Source: Providencia manganoxydans (GTDB taxonomy: Bacteria > Pseudomonadota > Gammaproteobacteria > Enterobacterales > Enterobacteriaceae). Taken from it: 64,000 bases of DNA. The DNA lies in the NCBI RefSeq assembly GCF_016618195.1, contig NZ_CP067099.1, positions 372,001 to 436,000 on the forward strand. The letters are read 5' to 3'. Every line of letters begins with the position of its first letter. The first letter of the stretch is position 1. This document shows, in pieces, positions 1-11,694 of this stretch. The notes under the pieces were generated by a model, which was not told the origin of the DNA, searched no databases, and saw only the letters and a list, made by a program, of their open reading frames with translations. The translations under genes and the position numbers were made by a program.

Positions 1-1
1 A

Positions 2-1351
2 CTTGATTTCCCTATCGTTTATGCCTCTGCATTAAACGGTATTGCGGGTCTTGATCACACTGATATGGCAGAAGACATGACTCCACTATACGAAGCTATT
101 GTGGAACACGTTGAGCCGCCAAAAGTCGATCTGGAAGGTCCTTTCCAGATGCAAGTTTCCCAATTAGATTACAATAGCTACTTAGGTGTTATTGGTATTG
201 GTCGTATTAAACGTGGTGTTGTGAAACCTAACCAACAAGTCACTGTGATTGATAGCGAAGGTAAAACTCGCAACGGTAAAATTGGTAAAGTTCTGACTCA
301 CTTAGGTTTAGAGCGTATCGATTCTCAACAAGCAGAAGCTGGCGACATTGTTGCTCTAACTGGTTTGGGTGAACTGAATATTTCTGACACTATTTGTAAC
401 GTTGGTAATGTTGAAGCACTGCCTGCGTTAGCAGTTGATGAGCCAACAGTTAGCATGTTCTATTGCGTTAACACCTCACCATTCTGTGGTCGTGAAGGTA
501 AATACGTGACTTCTCGTCAGATCCTTGACCGTCTGAACAAAGAACTGGTTCATAACGTAGCGTTACGTGTTGAAGAAACTCAAGATCCTGATGCATTCCG
601 TGTTTCTGGTCGTGGTGAGCTACACTTATCTGTTCTGATCGAAAACATGCGTCGTGAAGGTTTTGAGTTGGCAGTGTCTCGTCCTAAAGTTATTTACCGT
701 GAGGTTGATGGACGTAAACAAGAGCCATTTGAGCAAGTCACCTTAGACGTTGAAGAGCAGCACCAAGGCGACGTTATGAAAGCATTGGGTGAGCGTAAAG
801 GTGATCTGCGTGACATGATGCCAGATGGTAAAGGCCGCGTACGTCTTGACTATATCATCCCTAGCCGTGGTTTGATTGGCTTCCGTACTGAATTCATGAC
901 AATGACTTCAGGTACAGGTCTACTGTATTCAACATTCAGCCACTATGACGATGTTCGCCCAGGTGAAATCGGTGGCCGTCAAAACGGTGTGTTGATTTCA
1001 AATGGTCAAGGTAAAGCAGTTGCTTACGCTCTGTACAGCCTGCAAGATCGCGGTAAATTGTTCTTAGGCCATGGTGCTGAAGTGTATGAAGGCCAAATCA
1101 TTGGTATTCACTCACGTTCCAATGACCTGACAGTTAACTGCTTAACAGGTAAAAAACTGACTAACATGCGTGCATCAGGTACTGATGAAGCAACCACTTT
1201 GTCACCACCAATCAAAATGACTCTGGAACAAGCACTTGAGTTTATTGATGATGATGAATTAGTGGAAGTTACACCACAGTCAATTCGTCTGCGTAAGCGT
1301 CACTTGACAGAGAACGATCGCCGTCGTGCAAGTCGTTCAAAAGAAGACTAA
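2..1351 (+). CDS. typA: GTPase BipA/TypA (5' end missing)
   Basis: This is the C-terminal part of the ribosome-associated translational GTPase BipA. The reading frame is open from base 2 and gives about 450 residues of a family that is usually about 607 long, so the start and most of the G domain lie outside the window. What remains covers the end of the G domain, the EF-Tu-like domain 2, the EF-G-like domains III and V (conserved [10 protein letters not shown] and [11 protein letters not shown] stretches) and the BipA-specific C-terminal domain. Known role: binding 70S ribosomes and assisting 50S assembly and stress adaptation, notably at low temperature. An internal ATG at 65 is only a Met codon inside the gene, not the start. 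Confidence 0.97.
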   Translation, partial: LDFPIVYASALNGIAGLDHTDMAEDMTPLYEAIVEHVEPPKVDLEGPFQMQVSQLDYNSYLGVIGIGRIKRGVVKPNQQVTVIDSEGKTRNGKIGKVLTHLGLERIDSQQAEAGDIVALTGLGELNISDTICNVGNVEALPALAVDEPTVSMFYCVNTSPFCGREGKYVTSRQILDRLNKELVHNVALRVEETQDPDAFRVSGRGELHLSVLIENMRREGFELAVSRPKVIYREVDGRKQEPFEQVTLDVEEQHQGDVMKALGERKGDLRDMMPDGKGRVRLDYIIPSRGLIGFRTEFMTMTSGTGLLYSTFSHYDDVRPGEIGGRQNGVLISNGQGKAVAYALYSLQDRGKLFLGHGAEVYEGQIIGIHSRSNDLTVNCLTGKKLTNMRASGTDEATTLSPPIKMTLEQALEFIDDDELVEVTPQSIRLRKRHLTENDRRRASRSKED

Positions 1352-1371
1352 TTATTATTAGTTTTTATTAA

Positions 1372-1396
1372 GAAAGCGCCCTAATTGGGCGCTTTC
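1372..1396. terminator. Hairpin between typA and ascB
   Basis: A 10-bp stem (GAAAGCGCCC with its complement) around a 5-base loop lies in the gap between the convergent typA and ascB genes. The T-tract is weak on both sides. It probably serves as the typA terminator and may also work for ascB. Confidence 0.6.
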
Positions 1397-1428
1397 AAAT
1401 TATTGGCAAACATATCATGTTTGGCGGC

Positions 1429-2874
<1,446 letters not shown>

Positions 2875-2880
2875 TTAATA

Positions 2881-4332
2881 CTATTTCGCTAGATTAATTT
2901 GTGTTGCGGATCCTGTTGTACTGCTCTGTTCGTTATGTTCTTCTTCGATAGGAATATCTTTGAAACCAAGAATAAGCGTAATGACAAATGAGAGCACAAT
3001 GGCGAGGATCATGACGGCAACAACCCAAACAATGCTGATTGGGTTGAGCGGGTCGAAAAATTGGACGCTAGTAAATAAGCCAGGTGAAGCCATTGAATGG
3101 CTAGCTAATCCGCCGATAGCAGCGACTGCACCACAGATAAACCCACTTATAAGCGATGCGATTAAAGGGCGTTTAAGCCGTATTACTACACCGTATAATG
3201 CGGGCTCAGAGATACCTGCCACAATTGCTGACGTAGCGGCAGCGAGTGCTGTTTGACGTAGCGCTGGGTTTTTTGTACGTAAAGCCACTGCAAGAGAGCA
3301 TCCACCCAGAGAGAGGTTGGCACCAATCTCTGACGGCATAACAATGCCTTCTTTCCCCGTCTCTGCGATGGTTTGAATAATTGTAGGGGTAAATACGCGG
3401 TGCATACCTGTCATCACTAAGAGTGGCCATATAGCTCCCATGATGGCAATCGCTAGCCAGCCCAAATACCCGTGTATGGTATATATCAACCAAGAAATGG
3501 CACTACCAATCCAAATCCCTATTGGTCCGATTAGCAGGATCGCTATTGGAGCCGCAACAAGTATGATCAACATCGGTTTTAAGAAGTTTTTTGTCACCGC
3601 TGGTGTAATACGGTCGATCCCTCTTTCAATATAGGAAAGTAGCCATGTCATTACCATTACAGGAATAACCGTATAGGTATACTTCATTGGCGTGAGATGT
3701 ATTCCCATAAAGTCAACGGATTGCCCCTGAGCGGCCTTTTCCATTAGGCTGATAAAGGAGGGATGGACTAAAATCCCAGCAATAGCAATTGCTAACGACA
3801 TGTTGGTATTGAATTTTTTTGCCGCGGAAGCAGCCACCATTACAGGCAAGAAGAAAAATGCACCATCACCAATTAAATTAAGGATAATCAGTGTAGAAGA
3901 CGTCTTGTCTAACCAACCCGCCATTTCAAGTGTCATCGCGAGTAGTTTAACCATTGAACCGCCAATTATTGCTGGAATAAGTGGTGACATAATGCCGATT
4001 AAGGCATCTAAAATTCCGGCAAAAACGCTTTTCAAGGTTATTTTATTTTTTCTGGTCGATACGGCTGCTGATTTAACATTTTCATCTAAATGCTTTAATA
4101 CATCTGCATAGGTTTTAGCAACCGTATTTCCGATTATGACTTGGCATTGTCGCTCACTTTTTACTACACCAAGCACACCAGAGATCAGTTTTAACTTTGC
4201 GGTATCAACCACATTATCTTCGAGCAGTACGAAACGTAAACGAGTCATACAGTGAGTTACCGCTACCACATTTTTAGATCCCCCTAATGCCTCAAGGATC
4301 TGTAGGGATATATCTACATTATTATTTTTCAT
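2881..4332 (-). CDS. ascF: Beta-glucoside PTS permease AscF (EIIBC)
   Basis: Phosphotransferase-system EIIBC component for aryl-beta-glucosides, 483 residues from the chosen start. The IIB domain comes first, with the phosphorylated Cys at C28 in VTHCMTRLRF. The multi-spanning IIC domain follows from about residue 95 to 455. There is no IIA domain, so it should take phosphate from the glucose EIIA protein, as E. coli AscF does. The frame stays open upstream to 4518, but that 62-residue extension has no family counterpart and would run through the operator region, so I chose the ATG at 4332. It is the first gene of the ascFB operon and is divergent from ascG. Confidence 0.94.
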   Translation of the reverse strand: MKNNNVDISLQILEALGGSKNVVAVTHCMTRLRFVLLEDNVVDTAKLKLISGVLGVVKSERQCQVIIGNTVAKTYADVLKHLDENVKSAAVSTRKNKITLKSVFAGILDALIGIMSPLIPAIIGGSMVKLLAMTLEMAGWLDKTSSTLIILNLIGDGAFFFLPVMVAASAAKKFNTNMSLAIAIAGILVHPSFISLMEKAAQGQSVDFMGIHLTPMKYTYTVIPVMVMTWLLSYIERGIDRITPAVTKNFLKPMLIILVAAPIAILLIGPIGIWIGSAISWLIYTIHGYLGWLAIAIMGAIWPLLVMTGMHRVFTPTIIQTIAETGKEGIVMPSEIGANLSLGGCSLAVALRTKNPALRQTALAAATSAIVAGISEPALYGVVIRLKRPLIASLISGFICGAVAAIGGLASHSMASPGLFTSVQFFDPLNPISIVWVVAVMILAIVLSFVITLILGFKDIPIEEEHNEQSSTTGSATQINLAK

Positions 4333-4367
4333 GAGTAAGGTGCTCTTATTATGATTTGTATCTTTTA

Positions 4368-4380
4368 GGTAACCGGTTCC
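4368..4380. promoter_or_regulatory. Probable AscG operator
   Basis: A perfect 8-bp palindrome AACCGGTT (4371-4378) with an added symmetric G/C pair sits in the ascF-ascG divergent region, about 39 bases before the ascF start. Palindromes with a central CG are typical LacI-family operators, and the position fits repression of ascFB. Binding is inferred. Confidence 0.55.
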
Positions 4381-4533
4381 ACAAATAATGTTTTTATAAT
4401 TTAAATATGGCAATGGAAATTTTTCATTTATTTCCAATTTGTGATTTGTATTAAAAAATGGAGCTCGTTTCGTCAGTTGGATAAAAATGTGTAGAATAGT
4501 TAAAAGTGCAGAGGCCATAGGAAGTATTTGTTT

Positions 4534-5556
4534 ATGTCAACAATGCAGGAAGTAGCGAAAAAAGCAGGTGTGTCGAAAGCCACTGTTTCACGGGTACTGA
4601 CAGGGAAAGGTTATGTAAGTGAAGCGACTAAGATTTTGGTTTATCAAGCGATTGAAGAAATTGGTTATCGACCAAATCTAATCGCGCGTAATCTAGCAAC
4701 CAGTAAGTCCGGCTATATTGGCCTTGTTGTGACAAATACGTTATATAGAGGCAATTACTTCAGTGAGTTGTTATCACAAACCGCACTGCAACTCGAAGCC
4801 AGTGGGCGTCAAATCATTCTTGTTGATGGTAAACATAGCGCTCGTGAGGAACATGAAGCCGTTCAGTTTTTGCTCGATTTATGTTGTGATGCAGTGATCA
4901 TCTATCCACGTTTTTTGAGTGTGGATGAAATGGATTTGCTTATTGAACAGTATAAACAACCCATTATTGTGATGAATCGTAAGTTGCGTAAACACCAAAG
5001 CCATTGCGTTTGTTGTGACCACAAAGGTTCTAGTTACACAGCGACTCGCTACTTAATTGACCGTGGACATCATGACATTGCTTTTATTTGTGGTGCTCTT
5101 GACTCTCCTACAGCAATAGAGCGATTGTCCGGTTACAAAGAAGCTCTGGAACATGCAGGGCTTCTGATACAAGATGATTTGATTGTATCCGGTAAATGGA
5201 CATCTGCTAGTGGTGCTGCTGCCATTGAAAAACTGCTCGCGACTGAATGTAAATTTAGCGCGGTACTGGCGAGTAATGACGATATGGCTATTGGTGCTAT
5301 GAAGCAGTTAAATCAGTCAGGTTTAAGTGTTCCACAGGATGTTTCTATCATTGGCTTTGATAATATCCCGCCTTCCGCATTTTTGAATCCAGCACTATCC
5401 AGTGTTAAAGAGCCCGTTAGCGAGATGATCCATGATGTAGTAAACCGTTTGATAGCTATGTTGGACGGAGGCTATTTTTCCAAAGATAATCTCTACACCT
5501 CTGAATTGATTATTCGAGATTCAGTGGTTAATGGTCCTCATTTTTTAGTAAAATAA
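4534..5556 (+). CDS. ascG: LacI-family repressor AscG
   Basis: Transcriptional repressor of 340 residues with a LacI-type helix-turn-helix at the N-terminus (VAKKAGVSKATVSRVL), a hinge (YRPNLIARNLA), then a periplasmic-binding-protein-like effector and dimer domain. It matches E. coli AscG throughout. The frame can be opened from a TTG at 4528, but ATG 4534 has GGAAG nine bases upstream and gives the same N-terminus as E. coli. It is divergent from ascFB, which it is expected to repress in the absence of beta-glucosides. In E. coli the asc operon is largely silent; here regulator and operon look intact. Confidence 0.93.
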   Translation: MSTMQEVAKKAGVSKATVSRVLTGKGYVSEATKILVYQAIEEIGYRPNLIARNLATSKSGYIGLVVTNTLYRGNYFSELLSQTALQLEASGRQIILVDGKHSAREEHEAVQFLLDLCCDAVIIYPRFLSVDEMDLLIEQYKQPIIVMNRKLRKHQSHCVCCDHKGSSYTATRYLIDRGHHDIAFICGALDSPTAIERLSGYKEALEHAGLLIQDDLIVSGKWTSASGAAAIEKLLATECKFSAVLASNDDMAIGAMKQLNQSGLSVPQDVSIIGFDNIPPSAFLNPALSSVKEPVSEMIHDVVNRLIAMLDGGYFSKDNLYTSELIIRDSVVNGPHFLVK

Positions 5557-5837
5557 GTAGGTTAGAGAAAATAGATAGTCAAATATCAGTTCGCGTTTCA
5601 TCGTGTAAATTATCATTGAAAAGCTACCTTGCTCCACGTTTGAATGAGTATAACGACATGACCATACGTTATCTCCTGTTGGGGCGTATCAGGCTAGGTT
5701 CTTGGGTTTTATATTGCTGTGATTGGCAGCGCTAACATAGTGATTAATAAAAAAACACACATAATCTGTAATTAGTGCTGTTCAGCTGTATGAATAATGA
5801 TTAAAGTGAATTTAGTTAACAACTAAGAGGAAACGGT

Positions 5838-6452
5838 ATGCTGTATATTTTCGATATGGGTAATGTGATTATTGATATCGACTTTAATCGTGTTTTTGAT
5901 AAATGGTCAGAGTTGAGCGGTACGCCATCTGAAGAAATCAAATCACGGTTTACTTTTGGGAATGTCTTCCAACAACATGAGTGTGGCAAGATCTCAGATA
6001 TCGAATTTGCCGAGCTACTTTGTGAAGAGCTGAATATTACACTCAGTTTTGAAGAGTTTGCTGAAGGTTGGCACGCGATCTTTATGGCAGTAAGACCTGA
6101 AGTCATCGATATTATGGCGCGCCTGCGTGAGCAAGGGCATCGTGTGGTAGTGCTATCTAATACCAATCGCCTGCACCTAGATTACTGGCCTGAGCACTAT
6201 CCTGAAATTGCAGCTTCCTCTGATTTTCTCTATCTCTCTCAAGATTTGGGTATGCGTAAACCCGATCCGGAAATTTATAAATATGTTTTGGAATCTGAAG
6301 AGTTTGATGCTGCTGACGCCATATTCTTTGATGACGTTGAAGCCAATATTCAAGCCGCAGAGGCATTAGGCATTAAAGGTATTCATGTTGTTAACAAAGA
6401 CACTGTACCTGAATACTTCCGTACTTATGACTTCAATGCTGAAGTCGAATAA
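5838..6452 (+). CDS. yihX: HAD phosphatase YihX (glucose-1-phosphatase)
   Basis: Haloacid-dehalogenase phosphatase of 204 residues, closely matching E. coli YihX, which releases glucose from alpha-glucose-1-phosphate. Motif I is FDMGNV with nucleophile D6. The usual second Asp is replaced by Gly, as in the E. coli protein. Motif II is VLSNTN, and the later motifs KPDPEIY and FFDDVEANI are present. The ribosome site AGAGG lies upstream of the ATG. In E. coli yihX is followed by rbn and then dtd; here rbn is absent and a repeat copy fills the gap. Confidence 0.95.
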   Translation: MLYIFDMGNVIIDIDFNRVFDKWSELSGTPSEEIKSRFTFGNVFQQHECGKISDIEFAELLCEELNITLSFEEFAEGWHAIFMAVRPEVIDIMARLREQGHRVVVLSNTNRLHLDYWPEHYPEIAASSDFLYLSQDLGMRKPDPEIYKYVLESEEFDAADAIFFDDVEANIQAAEALGIKGIHVVNKDTVPEYFRTYDFNAEVE

Positions 6453-6481
6453 TTGCGCCATATCACCGTGGAGCAGCAGCC

Positions 6482-6622
6482 TATACTCTACATAATTCAA
6501 GGTGTAGTTAGGTGACAAGTCAATGAGTCACCCGGCGCATAGATAACTGTGTGACGGGTGTGAGTGAGTGTAGTCACCATACCTCAGCGTAAAGCGCTGC
6601 AACTTGAAGGATGGCGAATATA
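6482..6622. repeat. Intergenic inverted-repeat element, copy A (141 bp)
   Basis: Starts TATACTC, continues to ATAATTCAAG, and ends with the complementary GCAACTTGAAGGATGGCGA then ATATA. It is the long form of the family. It lies between yihX and dtd, so it forms most of the dtd upstream region. Its interior also pairs imperfectly with itself. Confidence 0.85.
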
Positions 6623-6653
6623 AGAAGTTACTCCATTTTTTGACAGAGTTACC

Positions 6654-7091
6654 ATGATTGCATTAATACAGAGAGTCACTCACGCAGCGGTGGTTGTTGA
6701 TGAGCAAGTGGTTGGTCAAATCAATTCTGGGTTATTAGTTCTACTTGGTGTTGAAAAAGACGACGACGAACAAAAAGCGAAACGGTTGTGTGAAAAAGTA
6801 CTTGGTTATCGAATTTTTAGTGACGAACAGGGAAAAATGAACCTGAATGTTCAACAGGCAGGTGGCAGTTTACTCGTTGTTTCCCAATTTACATTGGCGG
6901 CAGATACCAAAAAAGGGATGAGACCCAGCTTTTCTGGGGGGGCAGAGCCTACACGAGCAGACCAACTATATCAATACTTTGTAGAGCAAAGCCGTCAACA
7001 AGGTGTTATCACTGAAACCGGACAATTTGCCGCAGATATGCAAGTCAGTCTAACCAATGACGGGCCAGTGACTTTCTGGTTGCAAGTCTAA
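6654..7091 (+). CDS. dtd: D-aminoacyl-tRNA deacylase
   Basis: DTD of 145 residues, the normal length. It removes D-amino acids wrongly attached to tRNA (and glycine from tRNA-Ala). The N-terminal MIALIQRV start and the two family motifs SQFTLAAD and GPVTFWL are intact; the latter carries the cis Gly-Pro that excludes L-amino acids. fabY follows 23 bases downstream, so dtd-fabY is probably one transcript, as in E. coli. The upstream region is largely repeat copy A, ending 31 bases before the ATG. Confidence 0.97.
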   Translation: MIALIQRVTHAAVVVDEQVVGQINSGLLVLLGVEKDDDEQKAKRLCEKVLGYRIFSDEQGKMNLNVQQAGGSLLVVSQFTLAADTKKGMRPSFSGGAEPTRADQLYQYFVEQSRQQGVITETGQFAADMQVSLTNDGPVTFWLQV

Positions 7092-7114
7092 TTTGATTAC
7101 TAAAGGGGGAGACG

Positions 7115-8038
7115 ATGTACCATCTGCGCGCACCTAAAGACGATGCTGAATTTGACGCTTACTACCAGTTTCGCTGGGAGATGTTACGTAAACCCTTTAA
7201 TCAGCCCCTTGGTTCCGAAAAAGACGGTTATGACTTAACAGCGCACCATCAGATGGTGGTTGATGATAAAAATCGCATCTTAGCAATAGGTCGTTTATAC
7301 ATCAATGCAGATAATGAGGGAGCTATTCGTTTCTTAGCTGTTAATCCTGTCATGCAAGGAAAAGGGCTGGGAAAGCTAATTTTAATGGCTTTGGAGTCCA
7401 TCGCACGCCAAGAAAGTGTTAAACGAATTGTCTCAAGCGTTCGTGAAGAAGCGGTTCCCTTCTTTAAGAAAATTGGCTTTGAAAGCCGCGGCCTGATTGC
7501 GGGTGAATTGAAAACACCTGTGCGTCATTATTTAATGATCAAACCTATAGAAACACTCGATCAAATCCTTCATCGCCCTGATTGGTGTGGTGAGCTACAA
7601 CAAGCTTGGTACAAATATATCCCATTGAGCGAAAAAATGGGGGTGCGGGTTGAACAATACACAGGGCAAAAATTTATTACCACGATGCCTGAAGCGGGTA
7701 ATAAAAATCCCCATGAAACGATTTTCGCAGGTAGCCAATTCTCTCTTGCTACCCTAACGGGCTGGGGATTGATTTGGCTATTGATGCAGGAGCATCAATT
7801 GGGTGGTGATATTGTTTTAGTGGATGCAAATGTCCGTTATAGCAAGCCTGTTAGTGGCAGACCAACAGCTGTCGCTGATATGTCACATATGAGCGGTGAT
7901 CTTGATCGCCTTGCCAGAGGGAGTAAGGCTAGGGTTAAGCTTGAAGTGATGGTCAGCGGAGCAAACAATGAGGTTGGTGCTGTTTTTAGCGGCGTATACA
8001 TGGTATTACCCGTTGAAAAACGAATGAAAGCAAGCTAA
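7115..8038 (+). CDS. fabY: Acyltransferase FabY (YiiD)
   Basis: Two-domain protein of 307 residues. Residues 1 to about 145 are a GNAT acetyltransferase fold with the acetyl-CoA loop QGKGLG at 81-86. From about 155 the sequence matches the hotdog (thioesterase-like) domain of E. coli YiiD/FabY. The family has been linked to initiation of fatty acid synthesis, but its exact reaction in enterobacteria is less certain. GGGGGAG upstream of the ATG is a strong ribosome site. The partner dtd lies directly upstream as in E. coli, which supports the call. Confidence 0.88.
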   Translation: MYHLRAPKDDAEFDAYYQFRWEMLRKPFNQPLGSEKDGYDLTAHHQMVVDDKNRILAIGRLYINADNEGAIRFLAVNPVMQGKGLGKLILMALESIARQESVKRIVSSVREEAVPFFKKIGFESRGLIAGELKTPVRHYLMIKPIETLDQILHRPDWCGELQQAWYKYIPLSEKMGVRVEQYTGQKFITTMPEAGNKNPHETIFAGSQFSLATLTGWGLIWLLMQEHQLGGDIVLVDANVRYSKPVSGRPTAVADMSHMSGDLDRLARGSKARVKLEVMVSGANNEVGAVFSGVYMVLPVEKRMKAS

Positions 8039-8065
8039 TAGGAAAGTATTTTCGGCGGTAATCGT

Positions 8066-8123
8066 TCGGGATTATGAGATAAACGAGGAAAATCAATTCA
8101 TTGATTTTCGGCTGATAACCCGA
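8066..8123. repeat. Nested palindrome downstream of fabY
   Basis: An inner 9-bp perfect stem (GAAAATCAA, loop TTCA, 8088-8109) sits inside an outer stem of TCGGG and TTAT pairing with ATAACCCGA (8066-8075 with 8115-8123, one bulge). It precedes the fabY terminator. It does not resemble the TATACTC repeat family. Function unknown. Confidence 0.6.
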
Positions 8124-8149
8124 TTTTATTTCGCTTCGTTAGCAACCTC

Positions 8150-8184
8150 AGTAGGCCAGTGATTACACTGGCCTACTGTTTTTT
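8150..8184 (+). terminator. fabY terminator
   Basis: A 12-bp perfect stem AGTAGGCCAGTG with loop ATTA, followed by G and a run of six T on the plus strand. Classic intrinsic terminator for dtd-fabY, directly abutting the convergent yicH stop. Confidence 0.9.
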
Positions 8185-9970
8185 ACTGGGTGATCAGCGC
8201 AGGTAGCTGTTCACTTGTGGGTAACTGATACGTTGGTGACGTTTCGGGTATAGGCTGCGATTCTACTGGCGGTGCATCACTTTCCACTGACGATGTGATG
8301 ACTCCGTTAACCACTGTTCGGTACATTTGTTTCCCTTGTAGTGGTGTTGCGACTAACTCACCGTTAAGGCTTTTCTCTACCGATGGGGCGAATAGATCAC
8401 CTTGCAGTGTGGTATCAAAATCGCCAATTACAAGTGGTGGGAAACCCTGCCAGCCCCACTGATTCAACGCAGAGAGAGAGATATTAGTACCAGATGCACG
8501 TAGTAAGAAAGGGGTTTTCTGAGGCGATTGCTTCACTAATAGCCCCAGTTTTACAATTCCGCTATCTGTACTGGCCGTTAATGAAGCGGCAGCGGAAGAT
8601 TGACCACTTTGACGTAAATCCATATAAGGCCGGCGTACCATAACTTGGTTGATGGTACCGCTGTCTGCATTAAATGAGGCTTTACCGCTCCAAACCCCCC
8701 ATTGTTTTTGTTTAATGAGACTGACGTTTTCGATATTGCCGCTAAGTGCAGTAAATTCAAATGGGAAACTGGCATCAATATTCATTAATAAAGATTGAGA
8801 CAAGGCGAATTGTTTGATCGTTAAGCCTGATAGCCATTGTGGTGATGGTTGGCTGAAAAAGTTTAGCCATGTTTCAGGTAAGGTATACAAAATACCGGCA
8901 AGTTTTCCTTCATTGATAGTTAAGGTTCTATCATTACGCTGCCAGATAGCGTTCAGGCTAAATACACCTTTGTAGTAATAACCTGAGAGCTTTTCTATAT
9001 TTAGGTTATCGCCTTGGATCTTGATATCACCAATCAGCGTATCAAGCTGCTGATCATTAATGACTAATTGATTAAGGCTAAAATTTATATGGCTTTCTGG
9101 GGTGCTCCAGCTACCTCTAACCCAATCAAGGTGGTCTATTTCAGCGTTAAGGCCAGAAACTGCCCAATCTTTACCTTGCAGATCAACATTGGTGAGTGCG
9201 ACTTTTTTGAGTGAAATCGGCTGATCGCTATCAATCGCATCGCCTAATGAGGCAAAAGGAATGCTATTTTGCCAACCTACTTTGTCCATGACTAACGAAT
9301 CAACCGTGATAGAACCATCAGCTAATTTTTTCCCTGAGCCTTTGATGTAACCATTATTCAAATAACCATTTGCATCAGTAAACTCGGTGAGATTTTCTTG
9401 TAGTTTACCCGTGATTGCGACATTTTTTAGGGGTAACTCATTGATGTTTAATTGTTTGGTTGTAAAACGGAAATCGCCATGACCAAATGGATAATTGGTG
9501 CTTGGAGCCCATGGAGTGATGCCGCCTGTAAATCCAGACACTTGGATTTTGTTAGTCCCTTGGCTTAATTGAATACTGCTATTTTCAAACTGTAATATAT
9601 TGGCACTTAAAGGAATTGGGGTAGGAGACTCTGAGGTTGCGGCAATTAAATTACCTTGTGTGATCACTAAGCGGCGAATTGCAGTACCACTAAACAGGTT
9701 ACGCCAATTGATTTCGACAACGACTTGTTTTGCATCTAATGCGAGATCTTGATTGCGTGAAGTGAGTTTGACATCTTGAAAAATGAATTCACCAGCGTTG
9801 GAAAATTCATGACCCATGATCCCAACATCAATATCATAATTGGTGAATTTACTTAAAAATTGGCTGGCGTAGGATGCGCCCCAGCGTGTCTGCAACCCTG
9901 CGTAAGTGATAATAATCACGAGTAATAATAGCAGTATAAGTGCAGTGATGAACTTGGTTAACCACCTCAT
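8183..9970 (-). CDS. yicH: AsmA-family protein YicH
   Basis: AsmA-like envelope protein of 595 residues (E. coli YicH about 569). It has an N-terminal transmembrane anchor (about residues 8-27, rich in Leu and Ile) and a long, mostly beta, periplasmic region. AsmA-family proteins bridge inner and outer membrane and are thought to move phospholipids; YicH is one of the less studied members. The C-terminal about 40 residues are rich in Pro, Ser and Gln and look disordered. It follows xanP on the same strand with a hairpin between, the same order as in E. coli. Confidence 0.88.
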   Translation of the reverse strand: MRWLTKFITALILLLLLVIIITYAGLQTRWGASYASQFLSKFTNYDIDVGIMGHEFSNAGEFIFQDVKLTSRNQDLALDAKQVVVEINWRNLFSGTAIRRLVITQGNLIAATSESPTPIPLSANILQFENSSIQLSQGTNKIQVSGFTGGITPWAPSTNYPFGHGDFRFTTKQLNINELPLKNVAITGKLQENLTEFTDANGYLNNGYIKGSGKKLADGSITVDSLVMDKVGWQNSIPFASLGDAIDSDQPISLKKVALTNVDLQGKDWAVSGLNAEIDHLDWVRGSWSTPESHINFSLNQLVINDQQLDTLIGDIKIQGDNLNIEKLSGYYYKGVFSLNAIWQRNDRTLTINEGKLAGILYTLPETWLNFFSQPSPQWLSGLTIKQFALSQSLLMNIDASFPFEFTALSGNIENVSLIKQKQWGVWSGKASFNADSGTINQVMVRRPYMDLRQSGQSSAAASLTASTDSGIVKLGLLVKQSPQKTPFLLRASGTNISLSALNQWGWQGFPPLVIGDFDTTLQGDLFAPSVEKSLNGELVATPLQGKQMYRTVVNGVITSSVESDAPPVESQPIPETSPTYQLPTSEQLPALITQ

Positions 9971-10024
9971 AGTTTATCTGCCTCTCCATTTCCATATATC
10001 AGTTTCAAGGTAGAGTACAGAATA

Positions 10025-10057
10025 ACCGCCAGTGTATGTGTATACAACTCTGGCGGT
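10025..10057 (-). terminator. Hairpin between xanP and yicH
   Basis: An 8-bp stem ACCGCCAG/CTGGCGGT with a 17-base loop sits just after the xanP stop. On the minus strand it is followed only by TATTCT, so it is more likely a partial terminator or RNA-stability hairpin than a full stop. Confidence 0.5.
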
Positions 10058-10067
10058 GAACAAGAGG

Positions 10068-11450
10068 TTATTTTTCGTGAGGAAAAATTAAATTCAGTAC
10101 AATTGCGGTTAAACCACCCGCTGCAATACCAGAAGAAAACAGTGTTTTCAGCCAATCAGGTGCAAATTGCAAAATTAAAGGTTGTTGTGAAACCCCCATA
10201 CCAACAGCAAGTGATAGTGCAATTATCATAATCGCTCGGCGATTTAATGGCTCGCGTGAGACAATGCGTACACCAGATGCGGCAATAGTACCAAACATAA
10301 CAATTGTTGCTCCACCGAGCACAGGTTCAGGAATTTGTTGGACAAAACCTGCTACCGCAGGGAATAAGCCAAGTAAAACTAACATCAATGCAACGATGTA
10401 GCCTACGTAACGACTCGCGACTCCTGTAAGCTGAATAACGCCGTTGTTTTGTCCAAAACAAGAATTTGGGAAGGTGTTAAACACAGCGGAAACCATTGAA
10501 TTCAGCCCATTGGCCAATACGCCGCCTTTAATGCGTTTCATGTAGATTGGACCACGCACAGGCTGTTCTGAAACATCAGAGGTCGCTGTGATATCACCAA
10601 TGGTTTCTAAAGAAGTGACCATAAAAATTAGCATCAACGGTATCAGCAAATTCCAGTCAAAGGACAAACCATAATAGAAAGGTTCAGGGATTGTCACCAT
10701 TGATTGCTCTGCATCGCTTGGTTGTGAGGTCGGTAACATATCCATCCACCAAGCGGCAAGGTAACCAACCGCCATTGCAATGACTAACGAAGCAACGCGT
10801 AAATACGGGTTTTTTTGACGATTGAGTAAGATAATAACGACTAATACAATACCGGCTAAGATCAAATAATCAGGGGAGCCGAAAGTATTGTCAGCGATTG
10901 CGCTATGACCACCGCCAATAGAGGTTAATCCTACTTGGATAAGTGATAGTCCAATGATCATGACAACGACCCCTGAAACCAATGGGGTGATCACTCGGCG
11001 TGCTAAATGTAAAAAGCGAGAGAGAACCACTTCAGTCAGCGCTGCAACCAGTAAGGTACCAAATAGTGCAGCCATCATGGAGGGAATATCTGCGCCACCT
11101 TGTTTGAGTGCAACACCGCCCATAATTAAAGGTGCAACAAAGTTGAAACTGGTGCCTTGTATTGACAACAGACCCGAACCAATAGGCCCCCAAGCGCGAA
11201 TTTGGATCAAAGAAGCAATACCAGAAGCAAACAGTGACATGCTAATAATGCGTTGTGTGTCGTGAGCTGGCAGCCCTAATGATTGGCAAATCAACATAGC
11301 AGGGGTGATCACGGCAACAAACATGGCAAGAAGGTGCTGACCTGCTGCAAACAAGGCTTGGGGTAGCGGTGGTCTATCTTCTAAACGATAAATGAGCTCA
11401 CTTTTTGCCGTTACGTCAACGGCGGATTTTTCGGATGCTTCGGGGTTCAT
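10068..11450 (-). CDS. xanP: Xanthine permease XanP
   Basis: Nucleobase-cation symporter-2 family xanthine:H+ symporter of 460 residues with about 14 membrane segments. Family landmarks are present: the N-terminal QHLLAMFVA, the GTSFNFVAP region, the ETIGDITA loop carrying the conserved Glu of NCS2 purine carriers, and [15 protein letters not shown], the NCS2 signature. It is divergent from gltS and followed by yicH, as in E. coli. The start is the first ATG, giving the N-terminus expected for the family. Confidence 0.95.
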   Translation of the reverse strand: MNPEASEKSAVDVTAKSELIYRLEDRPPLPQALFAAGQHLLAMFVAVITPAMLICQSLGLPAHDTQRIISMSLFASGIASLIQIRAWGPIGSGLLSIQGTSFNFVAPLIMGGVALKQGGADIPSMMAALFGTLLVAALTEVVLSRFLHLARRVITPLVSGVVVMIIGLSLIQVGLTSIGGGHSAIADNTFGSPDYLILAGIVLVVIILLNRQKNPYLRVASLVIAMAVGYLAAWWMDMLPTSQPSDAEQSMVTIPEPFYYGLSFDWNLLIPLMLIFMVTSLETIGDITATSDVSEQPVRGPIYMKRIKGGVLANGLNSMVSAVFNTFPNSCFGQNNGVIQLTGVASRYVGYIVALMLVLLGLFPAVAGFVQQIPEPVLGGATIVMFGTIAASGVRIVSREPLNRRAIMIIALSLAVGMGVSQQPLILQFAPDWLKTLFSSGIAAGGLTAIVLNLIFPHEK

Positions 11451-11694
11451 TTTTTAGTTCTCTACCAACAAAAAAAGTATTGTAAAGCGAGTAATTTAAA
11501 AAGCAATCGTTTGCGTGAAAAATATTTATCCATATATAGATAAGTAACTTCACATTTTTATATGTTTTAACTTGTGTTTATCTCCGATTTTTTTTCTAAT
11601 TCGGGTACCTGCTTTTGGCGTTTTAAGGATGAAATTAACGTCTAATTGGTTTTAAATAAATTTGAATAATATTAACAACAGACGAGGTACGTAA

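Noticed and set aside
4333..4518. 62-residue N-terminal extension of AscF
   Set aside because: The frame is open, but the extension has no counterpart in the family and would cover the probable operator and promoter.
5816..6166. 116-codon frame antisense to yihX
   Set aside because: Shadow of yihX.
6482..6622. Identification of the repeats as ERIC elements
   Set aside because: Length is similar and one end loosely resembles the ERIC end (CTTGAAG..GACGAGTA), but the other end and the interior do not match the ERIC consensus I know.
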